Assembly (NCBI GenBank): GCA_039026915.1
Contig: JBCCLJ010000006.1
Coordinates: forward strand, 10,594 to 74,593
Source: JBCCLJ01 sp039026915
Lineage (GTDB): Bacteria > Acidobacteriota > Thermoanaerobaculia > Multivoradales > Multivoraceae
DNA: 64,000 nucleotides
Direction: 5' to 3'
Shown in pieces: positions 58,577 through 64,000 of the stretch. Each line of letters begins with the position of its first letter. The stretch's first letter is position 1. The position numbers and the translations under genes were made by a program. The notes beneath the pieces are model-generated. The model did no database searches. It worked only from the letters and a program-made list of their open reading frames with translations, and had not been told where the DNA came from.

Positions 58577-59799
58577 AAGAGGTCCTGCTTCTCACGCAGT
58601 TCTTTCCGCCGGCGGGCGGGGCCGGCGTTCAGAGGGTCACCAAGTTCGCCAAGTTTCTTCCGCTTCACGGCTGGCGCCCCTCGGTCGTGACGCGCTCGCG
58701 GCCGCTCGGTCCCCCGGATCGGAGTCTGTGTCCGGACGTCGATGCAGTCGAAGTTCGTACCTCTTGGGTTCCGGGGCCCCCTTGGACGTGGCGCCAGAGC
58801 GTTGGGCTGCGTCGACTCGCATCGAGACTCTGGGACTGGCTCTCGGTCCCCGACGCTGGAATCTGGTGGGTGCCCGGGGCCCTTCTGGCGTCTTGGCGTA
58901 CCTGGCGTCGGCGAGAGATCTCCGTCCTCTACGCCACCGGCGGACCGTTTTCGACCCTGATTCTCGGGGTCCTGGCCAAGGCCTGCAGCGGCCTGCCGCT
59001 GGTCGTCGATCTTCGCGATCCCTGGACGCGCAATCCACGCCGCTTCCCGCGCCGGTGGTACGTCGCCTGGCGCGACCCTCTGGAGAAGCTCGCCGAGAGA
59101 CTCTGCCTGCGCTTCGCCGACCGGATCGTCTGCGTCAATCCCGAGATGGTCTCCCTCCTGGTCGGGGCGTTCGATACCGAGAAGGTCCGCGTGATCGCCA
59201 ACGGCTACGACCCCGAGGACGCGCTCCCCAACGCTGCCGAGACGGCGACCCCATCGGCAGGCGGGCAGGAGGTCGTCGTCGGCTACGTCGGCTCTTGGCT
59301 GGACGAGTTCCGTCTGGAGCAGTGGTTCGTACCGGCCTTCAACGAGTTCGCCCATCAGATGACCGAGCGTGGTCAGACGGTGCGGTTCGACGTCACCGGG
59401 AGCTTTCGCCCTTTGGAGACGAACCCTCCTCCGCTTCTCGCCGGCTTCGTCGATCACGGCGAAGCGGTCGCGGCGATGCATCGCGCCTCGATCCTGCTCC
59501 TCTTCAGCGGCGGTCATGCGCACGACCAGTCGAGCAAGGTCTTCGAGTATCTGGCGACGTCCGCCAAGATCGTGGCCTTCGTGAGTCAGGAGAGTGCTGC
59601 GGCACGCACGTTGGCCGGCGTCGAGGGCTGTTGGACCTCACCTCCGTTCGACGAGGCCGCGGCGAGTCGCGTCCTGCTCGAAGCCGCTTCGGCGCCGTCG
59701 CCGCGCTCTCGCGATCGGACACCTTTTCGCCGCGAAGATCGCGCCGCCGAGTTGGCTGAGGTCTTCGACGAGCTGGTCGCGCCTCGGGGTCCTCGATGA
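58573..59799 (+). CDS. GT4-family glycosyltransferase
   Basis: 408 residues from a GTG start. N-terminal QFFPPAGGAGVQRVTKFAKF is the acceptor-side GT4 motif, LPLVVDLRDPWTRNP and DRIVCVNPEMVSLL complete the first Rossmann domain, and the donor domain has VIANGYDPED, VGYVGSWLDEF and SSKVFEYLATSAKIVAFVSQ (E in the nucleotide-sugar region). The pattern resembles WsaF/WlbH-like surface-sugar transferases. It is translationally coupled both upstream and downstream. Donor sugar not determinable. Confidence 0.88.
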   Translation: MKEVLLLTQFFPPAGGAGVQRVTKFAKFLPLHGWRPSVVTRSRPLGPPDRSLCPDVDAVEVRTSWVPGPPWTWRQSVGLRRLASRLWDWLSVPDAGIWWVPGALLASWRTWRRREISVLYATGGPFSTLILGVLAKACSGLPLVVDLRDPWTRNPRRFPRRWYVAWRDPLEKLAERLCLRFADRIVCVNPEMVSLLVGAFDTEKVRVIANGYDPEDALPNAAETATPSAGGQEVVVGYVGSWLDEFRLEQWFVPAFNEFAHQMTERGQTVRFDVTGSFRPLETNPPPLLAGFVDHGEAVAAMHRASILLLFSGGHAHDQSSKVFEYLATSAKIVAFVSQESAAARTLAGVEGCWTSPPFDEAAASRVLLEAASAPSPRSRDRTPFRREDRAAELAEVFDELVAPRGPR

Positions 59800-60650
59800 C
59801 GGGAGCACTGCCAAACCTGCTGATCCTCGGCGCAATGAAGTGTGCGACGACGACCTTGCACCATGCTCTGGCCGAGCATCCAGACGTGTTCATGGCCCGT
59901 GACAAGGAGCTCAACTTCTTCCTCGAGGATCGCAACTGGCGGCGCGGGCTGACTTGGTATGCGGCCCAGTTCGAAGCGCGCGCCCGCGTGCGCGGCGAGT
60001 CTTCGCCGAACTACAGCAAAGCCACTCTCCACAAGGGCGTAGCGGAGCGGATTGCCGCCACTCTGCCGGAGACGCGACTCATCTACAGCGTGCGCGATCC
60101 GGTACGAAGGGCCGTTTCGCACTACCGACACAACGTGCTCGATGGACGAGAGTCGCGCACCCTGCGCGAGGCGCTCCTCGTGCATCCCGAGCGGAATCAC
60201 TATCTTCAGTGCAGCCGGTACCACCAGCAGCTCGCTCACTATCTTCGGCACTTCTCGAGACGCCAGCTCCGTCTCGTCGTGGTTGAAGAACTGAAGGGCG
60301 ATTTCCAGGGGGAGATGAGTCGTCTCTACGACTTCCTGGAGATCGACCCGCACCCGGCGCACTCTCAGGAGACGCGCAGACTGCATCGGACGGCGGCAAA
60401 GCGCCGCAAGACGCCGCTGCGTGCGTGGCTCGGAAGTCGACGCGGTGCGACTCGCTTGCGCCGCGCGTCGCCGAAACCGATCTACGAGCTGTTCGATCGA
60501 CTGACGACTCGGCAATGGGAGTCCGAGCCCGTCGATCCAGCCTTGGGTGCCGAGATCGCCGCGACGCTGCGCGAGGACGCAGAGAGGTTTCGAGAGACCT
60601 TCGACCTCGAGCTTCCTTGGTCGACCTTCGCCGGCGAGGGTGCCCCGTGA
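59796..60650 (+). CDS. PAPS-dependent sulfotransferase
   Basis: 284 residues from ATG 59796, overlapping the previous stop (ATGA). The 5'-phosphosulfate loop is LLILGAMKCATTTLHHALAE, the catalytic/FF region is KELNFFLEDRNW, GESSPNYSK follows, and the 3'-phosphate motif is IYSVRDPVRRAVSHYRHNVL. The pattern matches heparan-type/NodH-like carbohydrate sulfotransferases. It would move sulfate from PAPS to a sugar hydroxyl or amine in the cytosol, in line with a sulfated surface polysaccharide. Confidence 0.92.
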   Translation: MTGALPNLLILGAMKCATTTLHHALAEHPDVFMARDKELNFFLEDRNWRRGLTWYAAQFEARARVRGESSPNYSKATLHKGVAERIAATLPETRLIYSVRDPVRRAVSHYRHNVLDGRESRTLREALLVHPERNHYLQCSRYHQQLAHYLRHFSRRQLRLVVVEELKGDFQGEMSRLYDFLEIDPHPAHSQETRRLHRTAAKRRKTPLRAWLGSRRGATRLRRASPKPIYELFDRLTTRQWESEPVDPALGAEIAATLREDAERFRETFDLELPWSTFAGEGAP

Positions 60651-61831
60651 GTCGCGGACGACTCACGGTTCTGACGCCCTTCTTTCCTGATGAGAGAGAC
60701 AGCGTCTCGGGTGCTTTCGTGCTCGACCATGCGGTGGCTCTGGCCGAGGACGGTTGGCAGGTGCGCGTCGTGTCTCCCACCCCCTGGCTACCGGCACCTT
60801 TGCGACGTGTCGGTCGCTGGAGCCACTATGCGAATCGCAGGAGCGGCTCCTTGCGCGGGATCGACGTGTCGCGGCCTCGCTACCTTCGGCCTCCCGGAAG
60901 GTGGTTTCGGGGTTTTGCGGGCCGCTCCATGGCGTGGGCGCTGCAGCGATCGGAGGCCGACGCCGTGATCGCACACACGCTGCTCCCTGCAGGAGAGGCT
61001 GCTGTTCGTCGCCTGAGCTGCCCGGTCGTCATCGTCTGCCACGGCTCGGAGGTTTTCCAACACGCTCGGGAGAGCGCGAGAACGCTGGCGGCTGCGAGAA
61101 CGGCAATCGAAGGGGCTGCAGAGGTGGTCTGCGTCAGTCGCGCACTGCAGGAGTCTCTCTTCGAGATTGCAAAGCCCGGAAGAAGCAGCGTCGTCTACAA
61201 CGGAGTCGACACCGCCCGTTTCGTCCCGTTGGAGGCACCACATCGTGTTGCCGTGCGAAGACGCTACGAACTCGAACCGGACGATGAGGTGCTGCTCTTT
61301 GTCGGACTCGACTTCGAGCGCAAGGGACTCGGGACGCTGCTCGAGGCCTTTCGAGAATTGCGAAGCCGGCGACCGCGTGCACGGTTGCTTCTCATCGGCC
61401 CCTCGGACCGAGAGGTCCCTTCGTCGCTCGGCGTCATCGCCCTCGGAAGGCGACCGACAGAGGAGCTGCCGGAGCTGACAGGCTGCGCCGACGCCGCGAT
61501 TCTGCCGTCGAACGAGGAGGCGTTTGGATGCACGCTTCTCGAAGCAGCGAGCTGTGCCGTACCCGTCGTCGGCACGTCCGTCGACGGCATCCGGGAGGTG
61601 GTCGTCGATGAAGAGACGGGCCTCCTGGTCCCCCCGGGGGATCCGGAGCGGCTTCAGTCCGCCGTCCGCCTTCTTCTCGACGATGCCGAGCTCCGACGTC
61701 GCCTGGGTGCCGCCGCGCGCAAACGGGTGGTCGGGGAGTTCTCGTGGGGCGCTCACGCACGCCGCTTCGGTGAAGTCCTCGACCGCGTCCGCGCCGAAAA
61801 GACTGGACATCAGACCGCGACTGCGGAGTAG
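60647..61831 (+). CDS. GT4-family glycosyltransferase
   Basis: 394 residues from a GTG start overlapping the sulfotransferase stop (GTGA). GT4 features: TVLTPFFPDERDSVSGAFVL, VVIVCHGSEVFQHAR, VVYNGVDTARFVPL, VGLDFERKGLGTLLEAFREL and SNEEAFGCTLLEAASCAVPV with the ExxxxxxxE donor motif, then GTSVDGIREVVVDEETGLLV. It is a typical retaining glycosyltransferase for surface glycans; sugar specificity is not evident. Confidence 0.92.
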   Translation: MSRGRLTVLTPFFPDERDSVSGAFVLDHAVALAEDGWQVRVVSPTPWLPAPLRRVGRWSHYANRRSGSLRGIDVSRPRYLRPPGRWFRGFAGRSMAWALQRSEADAVIAHTLLPAGEAAVRRLSCPVVIVCHGSEVFQHARESARTLAAARTAIEGAAEVVCVSRALQESLFEIAKPGRSSVVYNGVDTARFVPLEAPHRVAVRRRYELEPDDEVLLFVGLDFERKGLGTLLEAFRELRSRRPRARLLLIGPSDREVPSSLGVIALGRRPTEELPELTGCADAAILPSNEEAFGCTLLEAASCAVPVVGTSVDGIREVVVDEETGLLVPPGDPERLQSAVRLLLDDAELRRRLGAAARKRVVGEFSWGAHARRFGEVLDRVRAEKTGHQTATAE

Positions 61832-61865
61832 AGTCCGGCCCGGCCCAAGGAAGAGAGGGAGAGCG

Positions 61866-62780
61866 ATGGATTTCACCGACCGTGCAGCGTTGCGACAGCT
61901 GGCTTCGAGCCGCTCCGACAAGGAGCCGCTCGGCGACTTTCCTCTCGATTGGTACGAGGATTTCCTGCGCCAGGTCACGGAGCGCGGCATCGAGGTGCTC
62001 ACCTTTCGCGATCTCTTCGAAGACAGCGACGACTGGCGCTACGACAATCACTACAAGCGCGAGTTCGCGCGGTGGAACAAGCGCCGCGATCCAAGCAAGA
62101 CCTACCTCCTCTTGCAGCACGACGTCGACAATCATCCGAGCTTCACCGAACGCATGCTGGCTCTGGAGGCGCTGTACGGCGTGCGGTCGAACGTCTTCAT
62201 CTTCCGAAGACGCTACACCCGGCGGCACGGCGCGGGTGCCCCCTACCCCGTCGACTACGAGTTCCTGCAGCACGCCGAGCGAGCCGGTTTCGTCATTGGC
62301 TACCACCAGAACGCGCTGCATCTGGCGGACTTCGACTTCGACCTCGCTCGGAGGATCTACCTCGAGGATGTGGAGTACCTTCGTCGGCACTTCACGATCG
62401 ATTTCATGGTGCCGCACGGCGGACTCGGTATCGAGGTCGAGGGTCAGATGAAGTACAACCGCGACGTTCCCATGCCGGCCGAACTGGAAGGGAGTCTTCG
62501 CTGGGTCTTCAACGGCTACGGTGCGACGTTCACCTCGCGGTACAGCGACGGAGGCATGCGCAAGAATCGCGACCGCCAGCGGTTGGAACGACTCGACCTG
62601 CACGGCAGCTTCCTCGACAACCTCCGACCGGGGACGCGGAACTTCTGTCTCGTGCACCCACAACGCTGGGGCTTTCGCATCAACCCCGGCTTCAATCCGA
62701 TGTTGGAGGAGATGCCGTGGTACCGCTCGATGCTTGAACGCTACGGCGATCGACTCGAGATCAGCCGCGAGGAGAGCTGA
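61866..62780 (+). CDS. Polysaccharide-deacetylase-like protein
   Basis: 304 residues from ATG 61866, with AGGGAGAG upstream. A divergent NodB-type barrel: the metal motif is LLQHDVDNHPSFTERMLALE, then YGVRSNVFIFRRRY, FVIGYHQNALHLADFDFDLA (His pair) and FMVPHGGLGIE. HDVD is the same core as in the deacetylase-like domain of the 1350-residue protein, but the rest differs. It may deacetylate an amino sugar in the glycan, perhaps to expose amines for N-sulfation; this is inference. No signal peptide, so the reaction would be cytosolic. Convergent with the ABC-like gene, 5 nt between stops. Confidence 0.72.
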   Translation: MDFTDRAALRQLASSRSDKEPLGDFPLDWYEDFLRQVTERGIEVLTFRDLFEDSDDWRYDNHYKREFARWNKRRDPSKTYLLLQHDVDNHPSFTERMLALEALYGVRSNVFIFRRRYTRRHGAGAPYPVDYEFLQHAERAGFVIGYHQNALHLADFDFDLARRIYLEDVEYLRRHFTIDFMVPHGGLGIEVEGQMKYNRDVPMPAELEGSLRWVFNGYGATFTSRYSDGGMRKNRDRQRLERLDLHGSFLDNLRPGTRNFCLVHPQRWGFRINPGFNPMLEEMPWYRSMLERYGDRLEISREES

Positions 62781-62785
62781 GGGCG

Positions 62786-64000
62786 CTAGGCTTCCAGGAG
62801 ATCGTCGAGTTCCGCTTCGTCGCCGTCTGCGTCGGCCGGAGCCGAAACGATCTGTAGAGGCGTCTGCACGAGTCGTCCGTCGTCGTCCAGCCAAAGGACG
62901 TTGTCGACGAGCCGTCGTGCGGGGTGAGGCCACGTCGTCGTCAGGAGGATCAAGCCGCGACCTTCGAGTTCAGCGAGGACCGACTCTCTCTCGCGCTCGT
63001 CGAGGCGGGTCAGCCAACCGCCGTCGAGGAGGGCGTTGCCGTGCTCTTCGGCGAGCATCGTTCGCGCGAATCGGAAGGTCGCGAGCGAGGTTTCGGTGCC
63101 CGGCTCGGAGACGAGAGACTCCAGAGACGCCGAGCCGCTGGTGAAGACGAAGGTTTGAGACAGGAGTTGGCTCGAAGAGATGCCGTGGTGTTGCGCCAAT
63201 GCCTCGAGCACTCTGGAGGTGCTGGCGTGAACGGGAGACGGCACGACGACACACACCGGATCGAGGGCTTGGCCAGAGACCTGTGAGGCGGGTCCGCGCT
63301 CGGCAGCCGGCAGGCTCAGGAAGTCGACCGCGCGGCGGACCTGCGGCAGGAAGCGGCTCATGGCCGTCATGCAGGTGGCCACTCTGACGCCGCCGGTCGC
63401 GGCCCACTGCAGCGCCACGACATACACCAGAGCGAGGTCCCACCGAGGCCGGTCGGAACCGAGCAGCCACCCGAAGCCGAGCACGAAGAGCAGAAGAGCG
63501 ACGCCGACGCCGATCTCTTTGACCATCGCTACCTGGCGTCGGGTCAGGATGATCTTGCGAAAGGCACCTTGGCTGCGCAGATAGCGCGGATCGGTGACGT
63601 AGCGCCGGCCCCACGAGGGGTCGAGCGGCGGCGTCGGTGCCGTTCCGAGGAGAAGCCGTAGGGTCTTCTGCGCCAGGCGGGACGTTTCGCGGACCCCTTC
63701 CTCCCGTATTTTTGCTGCTTGGAAAACGCGACGGTTCAGAAGGTAGAAGGGGATCGCCAAGGCGCCGACTACGCCGGAGATCACCAGCGTCAGGGGAGTG
63801 TTCACGAAGAGCATGGCAGCGACCGCGACGAGAGCAGTGAGCCCGGCAGCGAGAGTGCCGAGCTGCACGATGAGCAGCCGGAGCGTCATGGTCATCGAGG
63901 CGTTGGCGATGCGCAGGAGCTCGCGCGTCTGATCGGCGGCCTCCGGGATCCGCACTCCGTCCGCGACACGATCGATGATTCTCCGAGCCGCCTCGGCAAC
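62786..64000 (-). CDS. ABC-exporter-like protein with degenerate ATPase domain (cut by window edge)
   Basis: The frame is open from the window end to a stop at 62786 (about 404 residues visible, no native start). The N-terminal part is like a type I ABC-exporter membrane domain, with VAEAARRIIDRVADGVR, TRELLRIANASM, paired hydrophobic helices and another helix pair near 63420-63530. The C-terminal region aligns in order with an ABC ATPase but has lost the key residues: VCVVVPSPVHASTSRVLEAL replaces Walker A (no GxGKS/T, no Lys; about 63213-63254), LLSQTFVFTSGSASLESLV resembles the Q-loop, LLDGGWLTRLDERERESVLA stands where the signature and following helix should be, and VDNVLWLDDDGRLVQ is the terminal strand. 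No Walker B Glu or switch His is found. It cannot hydrolyse ATP in the usual way. Confidence 0.7.
   Translation of the reverse strand, partial: VAEAARRIIDRVADGVRIPEAADQTRELLRIANASMTMTLRLLIVQLGTLAAGLTALVAVAAMLFVNTPLTLVISGVVGALAIPFYLLNRRVFQAAKIREEGVRETSRLAQKTLRLLLGTAPTPPLDPSWGRRYVTDPRYLRSQGAFRKIILTRRQVAMVKEIGVGVALLLFVLGFGWLLGSDRPRWDLALVYVVALQWAATGGVRVATCMTAMSRFLPQVRRAVDFLSLPAAERGPASQVSGQALDPVCVVVPSPVHASTSRVLEALAQHHGISSSQLLSQTFVFTSGSASLESLVSEPGTETSLATFRFARTMLAEEHGNALLDGGWLTRLDERERESVLAELEGRGLILLTTTWPHPARRLVDNVLWLDDDGRLVQTPLQIVSAPADADGDEAELDDLLEA

Noticed and set aside
1..64000. Search for CRISPR arrays, insertion sequences, attachment sites and phage genes.
   Set aside because: No regularly spaced repeats, transposase motifs, terminal inverted repeats or integrase motifs were seen; composition looks uniform.

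Overview
This 64 kb window is high-GC, gene-dense bacterial chromosome from a Gram-negative-type organism. It carries the replication-initiation block (dnaA, dnaN, recF, gyrB, gyrA), a rod-shape operon, O-antigen-type ABC export genes, BamE-like and PpiD-like envelope proteins, and a surface-glycan cluster. I see no plasmid, phage, insertion sequence or CRISPR signal. The lineage is best guessed as Acidobacteriota (Thermoanaerobaculia-like). That guess rests on a GAF/acidic-linker protein with a characteristic C-terminal helical domain, on DUF3467, and on overall gene style, not on a marker-gene tree. Non-ATG starts are common (GTG, TTG), and many operon neighbours overlap by exactly 4 bp.

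Layout. 0-2 kb (minus): N-terminal fragment of mutS2, rpsU with an intrinsic terminator, and a BamE-like lipoprotein. 2-8.3 kb (plus): the GAF/acidic protein, a CAU-anticodon tRNA, a zinc-ribbon coiled-coil protein, a YggS-type PLP protein, an acyl-CoA synthetase and an FKBP isomerase. 8.3-12.6 kb (minus): oligoendopeptidase F, then DUF3467 with the Wzm/Wzt exporter. 13.1-23.9 kb (minus): a long rod-shape operon (FecR-like protein, mreB, mreC, mreD, PBP2, rodA, RNase G) ending in an unusual LPS-kinase/glycosidase-like fusion. 24.1-33.6 kb (plus): ppiD-like, ruvA, ruvB, a diacylglycerol-kinase-family gene, and the threonine operon (aspartokinase/homoserine dehydrogenase, homoserine kinase, threonine synthase).

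33.6-41.4 kb (minus) is a compact eight-gene run. Its last five genes look like a phenolic-lipid pathway: type III polyketide synthase, membrane methyltransferase, acyl carrier protein, fatty-acyl-AMP ligase and flavin oxidoreductase, each overlapping the next by 4 bp. 41.5-52.0 kb (minus): CPBP protease, transaldolase, gyrA, gyrB, recF, dnaN, dnaA. The coding strand switches at about 52.1 kb (mutY is divergent), and a perfect TTTTCCGCA/TGCGGAAAA inverted repeat sits just upstream of dnaA; the replication origin is probably here or in the dnaA-dnaN gap.

54.5-62.8 kb (plus) is a surface-glycan cluster headed by a 1350-residue protein. That protein fuses a glycosyltransferase, a polysaccharide-deacetylase-like domain, a sulfotransferase-like domain and a C-terminal beta-rich domain. 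It is followed by stand-alone versions of the first three. At the right edge (minus) is an ABC-exporter-like protein whose ATPase half has lost its catalytic motifs.

The most promising unusual systems are the phenolic-lipid operon, the trifunctional glycan enzyme with its cluster, the kinase/glycosidase-like fusion tied to the cell-shape operon, and the degenerate ABC protein.
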